Made by a program: the position numbers and the translations under genes | Shown: in pieces, positions 15,804-23,825 of the stretch | How the letters are laid out: each line of letters starts with the position of its first letter | How positions within the stretch are numbered: the stretch's first letter is position 1 | From: an uncultured Oscillospiraceae bacterium | GTDB lineage: Bacteria > Bacillota > Clostridia > Oscillospirales > Ruminococcaceae | Direction of reading: 5' to 3' | Assembly (NCBI GenBank): GCA_934438055.1 | Contig: CAKSAY010000005.1 | Coordinates: 1 to 64,000, forward strand | DNA: 64,000 nucleotides | Notes under the pieces: model-generated | What the model saw: the letters and a program-made list of their open reading frames with translations, nothing else | The model's database searches: none | What the model was told of the DNA's origin: nothing

Positions 15804-16007
15804 TTATAGTAGACCATCTTGTCTGGCTTCTATCATCTGTTCATCGGTGATTTTTCCATTTTGTTTTTCGTAATTTTTAATTTCTCTACGAATTAATAAT
15901 TCAATTTCTTTTGACATACTTCGTCCATCTATACCGGCAATGTATGAAAATTTACTATGAAGTATTCGAGGGATATAAATTTGGGTTCGTATTTTTTCTG
16001 TTTTCAT
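15804..16007 (-). CDS. Ribbon-helix-helix (Arc-type) protein, paralogue A
   Basis: A 67-residue protein. KIRTQIYIPRILHSKF forms the likely DNA-contacting beta strand and first helix, and SMSKEIELLIRREIKNYEK the second helix, the Arc/MetJ ribbon-helix-helix plan. Such proteins are dimeric repressors, often in toxin-antitoxin or plasmid loci. The tail EQMIEARQDGLL has no known role. SD AAAGGAG precedes the ATG. It lies about 100 bases from paralogue B on the same strand and runs toward the duplicated peptide cassettes. No toxin partner gene is visible beside it. Confidence 0.75.
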   Translation of the reverse strand: MKTEKIRTQIYIPRILHSKFSYIAGIDGRSMSKEIELLIRREIKNYEKQNGKITDEQMIEARQDGLL

Positions 16008-16028
16008 GTATAAAACTCCTTTTATACC

Positions 16029-16057
16029 TTGACATTATCATGAAAATATCATACAAT
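16029..16057 (+). promoter_or_regulatory. Plus-strand promoter between the two RHH genes
   Basis: TTGACA (16029-16034), 17-bp spacer, TACAAT (16052-16057). It points into the 3' end of paralogue B, so it would make an antisense RNA. In such AT-rich DNA chance cannot be excluded. Confidence 0.4.
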
Positions 16058-16081
16058 AAATAACGAAATAAAATTGAAAAA

Positions 16082-16101
16082 AACTGAATATAACTCAAAA
16101 T
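16082..16101. repeat. Candidate RHH operator, copy 1
   Basis: AACTGAATATAACTCAAAAT matches 16392-16411 at 17 of 20 positions. Both sit in noncoding DNA on either side of paralogue B. Spaced AACT steps of about ten bases would suit RHH dimers binding side by side. Confidence 0.4.
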
Positions 16102-16108
16102 AACTAAA

Positions 16109-16312
16109 TCACAACATTCCCGCATCTCTTGCTTCCTGAATGTCTTTTTCGGTTATTTCATTGTTAGTGTTTTCATAATTCTCTACTGCATTACGAATTA
16201 AGAATTCAACTTCTTTAGAGATAGTTCTTCCATTCATGCCTGCAATATAAGATATTTTATTGTGTAGTGCTACGGGAATATAAATTTGAGTTCGTATTTT
16301 TGGGATTTTCAT
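16109..16312 (-). CDS. Ribbon-helix-helix (Arc-type) protein, paralogue B
   Basis: A 67-residue paralogue of the protein at 15804-16007, colinear along its whole length: KIRTQIYIPVALHNKI strand/helix 1 and TISKEVEFLIRNAVENYE helix 2, then a matching EARDAGML tail. The pair probably arose by local duplication. ATG follows AGGAG. A DNA-binding repressor role is inferred; targets may be the repeated motif at 16082-16101 and 16392-16411. Confidence 0.75.
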   Translation of the reverse strand: MKIPKIRTQIYIPVALHNKISYIAGMNGRTISKEVEFLIRNAVENYENTNNEITEKDIQEARDAGML

Positions 16313-16391
16313 AGAATTATTTCTCCTTTTTAATCTATTTAATATTAAACTATGTTTATTATACGTTTTATTGAATTGATAAAATGATTAA

Positions 16392-16411
16392 AACTGAAAT
16401 TAACTAAAAAT
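16392..16411. repeat. Candidate RHH operator, copy 2
   Basis: AACTGAAATTAACTAAAAAT, just before the SD of the orphan ORF at 16431 and about 80 bases from the start of paralogue B, so it could control both. Confidence 0.4.
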
Positions 16412-16430
16412 TAGGAGAAAAAATAAAGAT

Positions 16431-16763
16431 ATGAAGAACGAAAATTTAAATAGTTTATCTTCAAAAAATACATCAAAAGGCGAGAATTCTATGCTTGAGA
16501 AGGAACAATTTTCTATAGATGGACGGGATAATAAATTTGCCTATCATTTAAATGCACATAATTGTGATCGAAAAAAGAATAGTTTTAATTTCATGCCTTC
16601 TTTGGAGGAGCTGTCCATTTGTTTAATGGAAACAAGCCATTTAATTGACCGCGTGTTGGATGAAATTCAACCGGATTTCTATCAAAAGTACTGCGTGCTG
16701 CGGGGAGCTTTGGAGGAGATTCAGCGCATTCTTGAAAAGGCGCTAAAGGAGGATGAGAATTGA
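16431..16763 (+). CDS. Orphan hypothetical protein
   Basis: A 110-residue protein with a polar N-terminal half (many N, K, S) and a helical C-terminal half beginning SLEELSICLMETSHLIDRVL that looks like a coiled or bundle helix pair. I recognise no family. SD AGGAG lies 13 bases before the ATG, rather far; an in-frame ATG at 16491 with AAAGGCGAG in front is an alternative start. It sits between the RHH genes and the ribosomal operon and carries its own possible operator. Confidence 0.5.
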   Translation: MKNENLNSLSSKNTSKGENSMLEKEQFSIDGRDNKFAYHLNAHNCDRKKNSFNFMPSLEELSICLMETSHLIDRVLDEIQPDFYQKYCVLRGALEEIQRILEKALKEDEN

Positions 16764-16811
16764 AAAATCTCATAATTCATGAAATATTTACAATTATCTT
16801 TTCTTGTCCAC

Positions 16812-16839
16812 TTGCAATTAGAAATATCTGTGTTATAAT
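16812..16839 (+). promoter_or_regulatory. Promoter of the S10-spc-alpha cluster
   Basis: TTGCAA (16812-16817), 16-bp spacer, TATAAT (16834-16839). It gives a leader of about 300 bases before rpsJ. Confidence 0.7.
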
Positions 16840-16844
16840 GAATT

Positions 16845-17143
16845 AGTGACTGTGACAAGATATGCGTTGAAGCGAGAGGTGGCCGTCTTTTGACGGGAAA
16901 TTTTCGTGGAGTATGTCCGATTTTAAACCGGGCGGCAGCAATTGAACAAACAGGGGTTTGATAGAACTGAAGAATCTTTATTCTTTAAGCTATCTGGTTT
17001 GATTTGCCCTGTGTTAGTTTCATTCCCGGAAAAACATTGTGTTTTTTCGGCTATTTTATTGCAATTTATGTGAAACACACGGCGGCGTTGAAAAGAAATT
17101 GCGAGCCTTCCCTAAGTCAAAATATTATTAGGAGGCGATGAAT
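16845..17143 (+). promoter_or_regulatory. Structured S10-operon leader RNA
   Basis: The leader can form a long hairpin (ACAGGG 16950-16955 with CCCTGT 17007-17012, with inner pairings TGATAG/CTATCT and AAGAAT/ATTCTT), then a 10-bp stem (17026-17035 with 17041-17050) followed by CTATTTTATT, which resembles an attenuator. Autogenous control by a ribosomal protein, as L4 does in E. coli, is a reasonable guess but not shown. Confidence 0.55.
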
Positions 17144-17455
17144 GTGGCAGTCAAAGAAAAAATCAGAATCAGGCTTAAAAGCTATGATTCAAGCCTAATC
17201 GACCAATCTTGCAAAAAGATTGTCGAAACAGCTAAGAGAACAGGAGCACAAATTGCGGGTCCTATTCCTCTTCCAACAAAGAAAGAGGTTGTGACGATTC
17301 TCCGCGCTGTCCATAAATATAAAGACAGCAGAGAACAGTTTGAAATGAGAACTCACAAGAGATTAATTGATATTATCAGACCGTCTAATAAAACGGTTGA
17401 TGCGCTCCAGAATCTCGAGCTCCCTGCTGGCGTTGAAATTGAAATCAAGCTTTAA
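17144..17455 (+). CDS. rpsJ: Ribosomal protein S10
   Basis: A 103-residue S10, a small-subunit head protein that also works with NusB in antitermination. EKIRIRLKSYD and the loop HKRLIDIIRP are typical. The GTG at 17144 is preferred over the ATG at 17138: AGGAGG (17130-17135) is eight bases from the GTG but only two from the ATG, and homologues begin MA-K-like. It is the first gene of the cluster. Confidence 0.95.
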   Translation: MAVKEKIRIRLKSYDSSLIDQSCKKIVETAKRTGAQIAGPIPLPTKKEVVTILRAVHKYKDSREQFEMRTHKRLIDIIRPSNKTVDALQNLELPAGVEIEIKL

Positions 17456-17520
17456 TGCCGGGCAGGCAGGTCATGTTGGGGAATATCTCAACCAATAACC
17501 ATAATTAGGAGGAAACAAGA

Positions 17521-18156
17521 ATGAAAAAAGGCATTATTGGAAAGAAAATCGGCATGACGCAGATTTTCGACCAGGACGGAACAGTGATTCCTGTTACTGT
17601 CATTGAAGCGGGACCATGTGTTGTTGTTCAGAAAAAAACAATGGATAATGACGGCTATCAGGCGGTGCAGATTGGCTATTCTGATATGAAACCGCATAAT
17701 GTGAACAAACCGCGCGCCGGGCATTTTGCAAAGGCTGACGCGGCTCCCAAAAGAATTTTGAGAGAGTTTCGCTTGGAAGATATCGATCAGTATAACCTCG
17801 GCGATTTAATTAAAGCTGATATTTTTGAGCAAGGCGATGTGGTTGATGTTTGCGGAACCAGCAAAGGTAAAGGTTTTGCCGGAACAATTAAAAGATATGG
17901 CAATGCTTCACTTAAAGCGAGTCACGGCACCGGTCCGGTTGCAAGACATGCCGGTTCTATGGGTGCGGCTTCTGATCCGTCCAGAATTCCAAAGGGTAAG
18001 AAAATGCCTGGACATATGGGCGCTGAAACGGTTACCATTCAGAATTTAGTGATTGCAAAGGTTGATCATGAAAACAATTTAATTGCTGTTAAGGGCGCGA
18101 TTCCCGGCCCAAAAGGCGGCATTGTCACCATTTGCAATAGTGTGAAAAAAGGCTAG
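17521..18156 (+). CDS. rplC: Ribosomal protein L3
   Basis: A 211-residue L3, one of the early 23S rRNA binders near the peptidyl-transferase centre. Starts KGIIGKKIGMTQIF and carries the long extension loop GTGPVARHAGSMGAASDPSR that reaches the active centre. SD AGGAGG upstream. Confidence 0.97.
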   Translation: MKKGIIGKKIGMTQIFDQDGTVIPVTVIEAGPCVVVQKKTMDNDGYQAVQIGYSDMKPHNVNKPRAGHFAKADAAPKRILREFRLEDIDQYNLGDLIKADIFEQGDVVDVCGTSKGKGFAGTIKRYGNASLKASHGTGPVARHAGSMGAASDPSRIPKGKKMPGHMGAETVTIQNLVIAKVDHENNLIAVKGAIPGPKGGIVTICNSVKKG

Positions 18157-18172
18157 AAAGGAGGAATGATTT

Positions 18173-18796
18173 ATGCCAAACGTAGAAGTTTTAAACATGC
18201 AGGGAAATAAAGTTTCCGACATGGAATTGTCCGATTCTGTTTTTGGAATCACGCCAAACGAGGCTGTGCTTCATATGGCAGTTGTGAATCATCTGGCAAA
18301 TTGCCGTCAGGGAACGCAATCAACCTTAACACGTACGGAAGTGCGCGGTGGAGGAAGAAAGCCTTGGAGACAAAAAGGAACAGGGCATGCTCGCCAAGGC
18401 TCTATTCGTGCACCACAGTGGACGCACGGCGGTGTAGCATTAGGCCCAAAACCCCGCAGCTATCGCTTTAGATTAAACAAAAAGGTGAAACGCCTTGCGA
18501 TGAAATCAGCATTGTCTTCTAAATGCATCGAAAATAACTTGATTCTTGTAGACGACATTACATTAGAACAGTATAAAACCAAGGATATGGTAAAAATTTT
18601 ATCTGCCTTGGGTGTGGAGAAAAAAGCGCTTATCGTTCTTCCTGAAATGGATAACAAAGTGATTAAAAGCGCTTCTAACATTCAAGGAATTAGCACAACC
18701 CAGGTTGGCGAATTGAATGTTTATGATATTTTAAATTATGATAAGCTTATCATATTGACACAGGCAGCGAAAAAGATCGAGGAGGTGTATGCATAA
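18173..18796 (+). CDS. rplD: Ribosomal protein L4
   Basis: A 207-residue L4. The extended loop that lines the exit tunnel is intact (GGRKPWRQKGTGHARQGS). In E. coli, L4 represses its own operon; the structured leader upstream of rpsJ makes similar control possible here. The stop overlaps the rplW start by one base. Confidence 0.96.
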   Translation: MPNVEVLNMQGNKVSDMELSDSVFGITPNEAVLHMAVVNHLANCRQGTQSTLTRTEVRGGGRKPWRQKGTGHARQGSIRAPQWTHGGVALGPKPRSYRFRLNKKVKRLAMKSALSSKCIENNLILVDDITLEQYKTKDMVKILSALGVEKKALIVLPEMDNKVIKSASNIQGISTTQVGELNVYDILNYDKLIILTQAAKKIEEVYA

Positions 18797-19092
18797 TGAC
18801 AGTTGCACCACAAGATATTATTCTTCGTCCGATTATTACAGAGCGTTCGATGGAGGGTATGCAGGATAAAAAGTACACCTTTAGGGTCGCAAAGAAGGCG
18901 AATAAAGTTGAAATCGCTCGTGCAATTGAAGCGCTTTTCAATGTGAAAGTGCAGAAAGTTCATACTATGAACTGCAAAGGACGTTATGTCCGTCAAGGCA
19001 CTACCGGCGGCTATCGTTCTGATTGGAAAAAGGCAATCGTGACATTGACGGAGGATTCCAAAACAATTGAATTCTTTGACAATATGTTTTAA
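18796..19092 (+). CDS. rplW: Ribosomal protein L23
   Basis: A 98-residue L23, at the tunnel exit where trigger factor and SRP dock. Starts at the ATG of TAATG, so it is translationally coupled to rplD. ILRPIITERSMEGM is the family N-terminus. Confidence 0.95.
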   Translation: MTVAPQDIILRPIITERSMEGMQDKKYTFRVAKKANKVEIARAIEALFNVKVQKVHTMNCKGRYVRQGTTGGYRSDWKKAIVTLTEDSKTIEFFDNMF

Positions 19093-19180
19093 GCCTTAAC
19101 TACCCAGAACTGTTCTGCGGTAATGTATGGCAGCGAGTTTCGCTGTCGCTAAACCATAAAGTTAAAAGGAGAAGAGAACA
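19093..19180 (+). other. Intercistronic hairpins between rplW and rplB
   Basis: The 88-base gap, long for this operon, can form CAGAAC-TGTTCTG and GGCAGCGA-GTT-TCGCTGTC hairpins. Neither has a U tract; they may be processing or stability elements. Confidence 0.4.
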
Positions 19181-20014
19181 GTGGCAATTAAAACCTATCA
19201 ACCGACCACCCCCTCCAGAAGACAGATGACGGTTACTGATTATTCCGATCTCTCTAAGGTGGAGCCGGAAAAAAGCTTGCTTGAACCGCTGAAAAAACAT
19301 TCCGGCCGTAATAATACGGGTCGAATCACAGTACGTCATCGTGGTGGTGGCAATCGTAATAAATATCGTATTATAGATTTTAAAAGAAATAAACTCGGTA
19401 TGAATGCAACGGTTCTTTCATTAGAATATGACCCGAATCGTTCTGCTCATATTGCACTTGTGCAGTATGAAGACGGTGAAAAACGTTATATCATTGCACC
19501 TTACACCTTAAAGGTGGGGGATGTTGTGAGAAACGGAGCCGATGCTGACATTAAACCGGGCAATGCTCTTCCATTGGAGAACATTCCGGTTGGTACTTTC
19601 ATTCACAACATTGAAATGTATCCGGGCAAGGGTGCACAGTTGGTTCGTGCAGCCGGAAACACAGCTCAACTTATGGCAAAAGAGGGCGCTTACGCTTTGA
19701 TTCGTTTGCCCTCTGGAGAATTGCGTAAGGTTCCTGTTATCTGCTTCGCAACGATTGGACAGGTCGGAAATATTGACCATGAAAATGTGAAAGACGGCAA
19801 GGCCGGTAAAACACGTCATAAGGGTATTCGTCCTACAGTTCGTGGTTCCGTCATGAACCCGAATGACCATCCACACGGCGGTGGTGAGGGAAAATCTCCA
19901 ATTGGACGTCCCGGCCCTGTGACACCTTGGGGTAAACCGGCTTTGGGCTATAAAACCCGTAAGAAACATAACCGTTCTGATAAATTTATTGTCAAGCGCA
20001 GAAATGACAAATAG
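19181..20014 (+). CDS. rplB: Ribosomal protein L2
   Basis: A 277-residue L2, needed for subunit association and peptidyl transfer. GTG start after AAAGGAG. The conserved C-terminal loop with the essential histidine is present (MNPNDHPHGGGEGK). Confidence 0.97.
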   Translation: MAIKTYQPTTPSRRQMTVTDYSDLSKVEPEKSLLEPLKKHSGRNNTGRITVRHRGGGNRNKYRIIDFKRNKLGMNATVLSLEYDPNRSAHIALVQYEDGEKRYIIAPYTLKVGDVVRNGADADIKPGNALPLENIPVGTFIHNIEMYPGKGAQLVRAAGNTAQLMAKEGAYALIRLPSGELRKVPVICFATIGQVGNIDHENVKDGKAGKTRHKGIRPTVRGSVMNPNDHPHGGGEGKSPIGRPGPVTPWGKPALGYKTRKKHNRSDKFIVKRRNDK

Positions 20015-20037
20015 GCTTGAAAGGAGGCAGATGCGTT

Positions 20038-20310
20038 ATGGGAAGAAGTTTGAAAAAAGGACCTTATGTGCAGGAGGTCCTTCTGAAAAGAGTGCAGCAG
20101 CTTAATGATTCTGGCGAGAAAAAAGTTTTAAAGACCTGGTCCAGATCTTCTACAATATTTCCTGATTTTGTAGGACATACCTTTGCAGTGCATGACGGTC
20201 GTAAACACGTTCCTGTTTACGTTACAGAGGACATGGTTGGCCACAAACTCGGTGAGTTTGCGCCCACCAGAACCTATCGCGGTCATGCAGGCTCTAAGAC
20301 AACTAAGTAG
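20038..20310 (+). CDS. rpsS: Ribosomal protein S19
   Basis: A 90-residue S19 of the 30S head. The frame is open back to 20017, but AAAGGAGG at 20020 sits before ATG 20038, and homologues start GRSLKKGPYV. GHKLGEFAPTRTYRGH is the rRNA-binding signature. Confidence 0.96.
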   Translation: MGRSLKKGPYVQEVLLKRVQQLNDSGEKKVLKTWSRSSTIFPDFVGHTFAVHDGRKHVPVYVTEDMVGHKLGEFAPTRTYRGHAGSKTTK

Positions 20311-20329
20311 GCCGAAAGGAGGATTTTAA

Positions 20330-20665
20330 ATGGAAGCAACGGCTAAATTAAAATATACCCGCATCGCTCCTAGAAAAATGCAGATTGTTCTCGATTTGAT
20401 TCGCGGCAAGAGCATTAACGAAGCGATGGCTATTCTCAAGTATACCCCCAAGGCTGCTTGTGAAGATCTTGAAAAACTTCTCAAATCGGCTGTGGCAAAT
20501 GCTGAGAACAATTTTGGAATGGATGTAAATGATCTTTATGTTGCCAAGTGCTATGTCACTCCCGGCCCGATTTTAAAGAGAATTCGTCCAATGTCTCATG
20601 GCAGAGCTTATCGTATTTTGAAGAGAACATCTCATGTGACTTTAGTTGTTAAGGATAAGGATTAA
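20330..20665 (+). CDS. rplV: Ribosomal protein L22
   Basis: A 111-residue L22, whose long hairpin lines the exit tunnel near the macrolide site (KRIRPMSHGRAYRILKRTSH). SD AAAGGAGG. Confidence 0.96.
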   Translation: MEATAKLKYTRIAPRKMQIVLDLIRGKSINEAMAILKYTPKAACEDLEKLLKSAVANAENNFGMDVNDLYVAKCYVTPGPILKRIRPMSHGRAYRILKRTSHVTLVVKDKD

Positions 20666-20685
20666 GCTGAAAGAGGAGGTAAACT

Positions 20686-21393
20686 ATGGGTCAAAAGGTA
20701 AACCCGCACGGCTTAAGAGTGGGTGTCATTAAGGATTGGGATTCCCGCTGGTTTGCAGGAAAGAAAAACTTCAGCGACATCCTGGTCGAAGATTATAAAC
20801 TTCGTAAATATATCAAAAAACATTTATATGCCGCCGGCATTTCAAGTGTTGAAATTGAAAGAGACGCTTTTAAAATTAAAATTCATATTCATTGCGCAAA
20901 GCCCGGAATGGTGATTGGACGCAGCGGTGTGGAGATTGAAAAGCTCAAGCATAATGTGGAAGCGATGATTGGTAAACCGGTGCACATCAACATTGTTGAG
21001 GTTAAAAGCCCTGACTTAAATTCGCAGTTGGTTGCAGAAAGTATTGCTTCTCAGCTCGAGAGAAGAATTTCTTTCCGCCGTGCTATGAAACAGAGCATTG
21101 GCCGTACGATGAAATTGGGCGCTAAGGGTATTAAAATTCGTGTGTCCGGACGTTTGGGCGGCGCTGAAATTGCTAGAAATGAGAGCTACCATGAGGGAAC
21201 AATTCCTCTGCAAACACTTCGTGCTGACATTGACTATGGTTTTGCAGAAGCAAACACCACTTATGGAAAGATTGGCGTCAAGGTTTGGATTTATAAAGGT
21301 GAGGTTTTAAAAGGAGAGCCGCTTCACAGGGAAGAGCCAAAGAGAAGACCGGCAAACCGCAGAAGACCTCGCAGAGAAGGGGGTAACAGATAA
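20686..21393 (+). CDS. rpsC: Ribosomal protein S3
   Basis: A 235-residue S3 with a KH domain (GMVIGRSGVEIEKL) and the C-terminal domain that forms part of the mRNA entry tunnel. The tail is very basic (PKRRPANRRRPRREGG). The stop overlaps the rplP start. Confidence 0.96.
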   Translation: MGQKVNPHGLRVGVIKDWDSRWFAGKKNFSDILVEDYKLRKYIKKHLYAAGISSVEIERDAFKIKIHIHCAKPGMVIGRSGVEIEKLKHNVEAMIGKPVHINIVEVKSPDLNSQLVAESIASQLERRISFRRAMKQSIGRTMKLGAKGIKIRVSGRLGGAEIARNESYHEGTIPLQTLRADIDYGFAEANTTYGKIGVKVWIYKGEVLKGEPLHREEPKRRPANRRRPRREGGNR

Positions 21394-21821
21394 TGTTATT
21401 GCCAAAGCGAGTGAAATATCGCCGCGTTCACCGCGGTCGTTTAAAGGGCAAGGCTACCAGAGGAAATAAAGTCACTTACGGTGAGTTTGGTTTGCAGGCT
21501 CTGGAGCCGGGTTGGATTTCATCTAACCAGATTGAGGCAGCGCGTATCGCTATGACTCGTTATATTAAACGTGGCGGTCAGGTTTGGATTAAAATATTCC
21601 CTGATAAGCCGATTACGGAAAAACCCGCTGAAACTCGAATGGGTTCCGGTAAAGGTTCTCCTGAATATTGGGTTGCTGTGGTGAAACCCGGCCGAGTTAT
21701 GTTTGAGATTGCGGGCGTTTCTGAAGAAATTGCTCGTGAAGCAATGCGTCTTGCAATGCATAAGCTGCCCATCAAATGTAAGTTTGTGATTAAGGAAGAA
21801 ACGGATGGTGAGCAATCATGA
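21393..21821 (+). CDS. rplP: Ribosomal protein L16
   Basis: A 142-residue L16 near the A-site tRNA elbow. Starts LLPKRVKYRRVHRGR. It overlaps both rpsC and rpmC by a few bases, so the three are translationally coupled. Confidence 0.96.
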   Translation: MLLPKRVKYRRVHRGRLKGKATRGNKVTYGEFGLQALEPGWISSNQIEAARIAMTRYIKRGGQVWIKIFPDKPITEKPAETRMGSGKGSPEYWVAVVKPGRVMFEIAGVSEEIAREAMRLAMHKLPIKCKFVIKEETDGEQS

Positions 21822-22024
21822 AAGCAGTTGAACTCAGAAAAAGCAGCAGTGATGAGTTAAATGTCAAGCTGGATGCACTCAAGGCTGAACTTTTTAACCT
21901 TCGTTTTCAGCTCGCTGTAAATCAGCTTGAAAACCCTATGCGGATTAAATCTGTTAAGAAAGACATTGCACGGATTAAGACAATTATCAATGAGCGCAAG
22001 CTTGCAGAGAATTCGGATAAATAG
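21818..22024 (+). CDS. rpmC: Ribosomal protein L29
   Basis: A 68-residue two-helix protein at the tunnel exit. Starts at the ATGA overlapping rplP; ELFNLRFQLAVNQLENP is the family motif. Confidence 0.95.
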   Translation: MKAVELRKSSSDELNVKLDALKAELFNLRFQLAVNQLENPMRIKSVKKDIARIKTIINERKLAENSDK

Positions 22025-22041
22025 GAAGGGAGGATTAGGCT

Positions 22042-22299
22042 GTGAGTGAAAGAAACCTTAGAAAAACCAGAGTAGGCAAGGTTGTCAGCGATAAGATGGA
22101 CAAGACAGTCGTTGTTGCAATCGTTGATAATGTGCGCCATCCCTTATATAAAAAGATTGTAAAACGTACTGTGAAGCTCAAAGCGCATGATGAGCAAAAT
22201 AGCTGTAATATTGGTGATATAGTGCAGTTGATGGAGACACGCCCCCTTTCTAAAGACAAAAGATGGAGAGTTGTTTCTATTATAGAAAAGGCGAAATAA
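22042..22299 (+). CDS. rpsQ: Ribosomal protein S17
   Basis: An 85-residue OB-fold primary binder of 16S rRNA. GTG start after GGGAGGA. VGKVVSDKMDKTVVVAI and ETRPLSKDKRWRV are family motifs. Confidence 0.95.
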   Translation: MSERNLRKTRVGKVVSDKMDKTVVVAIVDNVRHPLYKKIVKRTVKLKAHDEQNSCNIGDIVQLMETRPLSKDKRWRVVSIIEKAK

Positions 22300-22339
22300 T
22301 GTAGTGTAAATGAGTTGAAACTGAAAGGAGGAACGCACT

Positions 22340-22708
22340 GTGATACAGATGCAGACCAACCTGAAAGTCGCAGATAATACGGGCGCAAAATCATTAATGT
22401 GCATTCGTGTGCTTGGTGGTTCCCGTAAAAGATATGCGAATATTGGCGACGTGATTGTAGCTTCTGTTAAAAAGGCTACACCCGGCGGCGTTGTTAAAAA
22501 AGGAGACGTTGTGAGAGCTGTGATTGTTCGCTCAGCAAAGGGCGTTCGCAGAGAAGACGGAACCTATATTCGTTTTGACGAAAATGCGGCTGTTATCATT
22601 AGAGAAGATAAAAACCCAAGAGGTACCCGTATCTTTGGGCCGGTGGCAAGAGAACTTCGTGAAAAGGATTATATGAAGATTTTATCTCTTGCCCCTGAAG
22701 TATTGTAA
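22340..22708 (+). CDS. rplN: Ribosomal protein L14
   Basis: A 122-residue L14 at the subunit interface and the docking site of the silencing factor RsfS. GTG start (MIQMQTNLKVADNTGAK) after AAAGGAGG. Confidence 0.97.
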   Translation: MIQMQTNLKVADNTGAKSLMCIRVLGGSRKRYANIGDVIVASVKKATPGGVVKKGDVVRAVIVRSAKGVRREDGTYIRFDENAAVIIREDKNPRGTRIFGPVARELREKDYMKILSLAPEVL

Positions 22709-22725
22709 TGGAGGTGCAATGATAA

Positions 22726-23046
22726 ATGAATCGTAAATTGCACGTCAAAACCGGTGATACCGTTATGGTTATCAGCGGCAAAGACAAAGGCAAGACTGGC
22801 AAAGTTCTTGAAGTCAGCCCGAAAGAAGGAAAAGTGATTGTTGAGAAAATTAACATCGCTACAAAACATATGAAACCAAGACAGCAGGGCGCACAGGGAA
22901 GCATTTTAAAGGTGGAAGCACCAATGTATGCTTCAAAAGTTATGCTGGTTTGTCCGAAATGCAACAAGGCAACCCGTCTTGCGCATTCAATTGAAGAGGA
23001 TGGAACGAAAAAGCGTCGTTGTGTCAAATGCAATGCAACTTTTTAA
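22726..23046 (+). CDS. rplX: Ribosomal protein L24, with zinc-ribbon-like tail
   Basis: A 106-residue L24, an assembly initiator near the tunnel exit. The KOW motif is at the N-terminus (DTVMVISGKDKGKTGKV). The C-terminus has two CXXC pairs (CPKCNK and CVKCNA), which can bind zinc, as in many clostridial and thermophile L24 proteins. Confidence 0.96.
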   Translation: MNRKLHVKTGDTVMVISGKDKGKTGKVLEVSPKEGKVIVEKINIATKHMKPRQQGAQGSILKVEAPMYASKVMLVCPKCNKATRLAHSIEEDGTKKRRCVKCNATF

Positions 23047-23061
23047 AATAGGAGGAAGAAC

Positions 23062-23601
23062 ATGACTAGGTTAAAAGAGAGCTACACAAAAGAAGTAGCG
23101 CCGGCTTTAATGAAAAAGTTTGGTTACAAAAGCGTCATGCAAATCCCTAAGCTTGAAAAGGTTGTAATCAATGTGGCGGCGGGAGAAGCACGTGACAATT
23201 CTAAAGTGATTGACGCTATTATGAACGACTTGTCTTTAATTACAGGTCAGCGTCCGATTGTTTGCAAAGCAAAAAAGTCGGTTGCTAACTTTAAATTGCG
23301 TGAGGGAATGAATATTGGCTGTAAAGTAACGCTCCGTGCTGATAAAATGTACGATTTTGTTGATAAACTATTCAATGTGGCGTTACCTCGTGTTCGTGAT
23401 TTTCGTGGAATCAATCCGAATTCCTTTGATGGCCGCGGCAATTACAACATGGGACTGAAAGAGCAATTGATTTTCCCGGAAATTGAATATGACAAAATCG
23501 ACAAAACCAGAGGAATGGATATCTGTTTTGTTACAACAGCAAAAACAGACGAAGAGGCTAAAGAACTATTGACTCTATTGGGTGCACCATTTCAACGTTA
23601 G
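23062..23601 (+). CDS. rplE: Ribosomal protein L5
   Basis: A 179-residue L5 that binds 5S rRNA and touches P-site tRNA. NVALPRVRDFRGIN and GRGNYNMGLKEQLIFPEI are signature stretches. Confidence 0.97.
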   Translation: MTRLKESYTKEVAPALMKKFGYKSVMQIPKLEKVVINVAAGEARDNSKVIDAIMNDLSLITGQRPIVCKAKKSVANFKLREGMNIGCKVTLRADKMYDFVDKLFNVALPRVRDFRGINPNSFDGRGNYNMGLKEQLIFPEIEYDKIDKTRGMDICFVTTAKTDEEAKELLTLLGAPFQR

Positions 23602-23615
23602 GGGAGGAAAATGAT

Positions 23616-23801
23616 ATGGCAAAAAAGGCGATGGTTGTTAAGCAGCAGAGGGATCCGAAGTTTTCCACCCGTGCTTATAATCGATGCAAAATCTGCGGTA
23701 GACCGCATGCATATTTACGCAAATATGGCATTTGCCGCATTTGTTTTAGAGAATTAGCCTATAAAGGGCAGATACCTGGAGTAAAAAAAGCCAGCTGGTA
23801 A
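23616..23801 (+). CDS. rpsZ: Ribosomal protein S14, zinc-binding type Z
   Basis: A 61-residue short S14 with the four-cysteine zinc site (CKICGR and CRICF), not the longer zinc-free form. SD GGGGAGG. Confidence 0.96.
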   Translation: MAKKAMVVKQQRDPKFSTRAYNRCKICGRPHAYLRKYGICRICFRELAYKGQIPGVKKASW

Positions 23802-23825
23802 GCACGAGCAAAGGAGGTTTACGGT

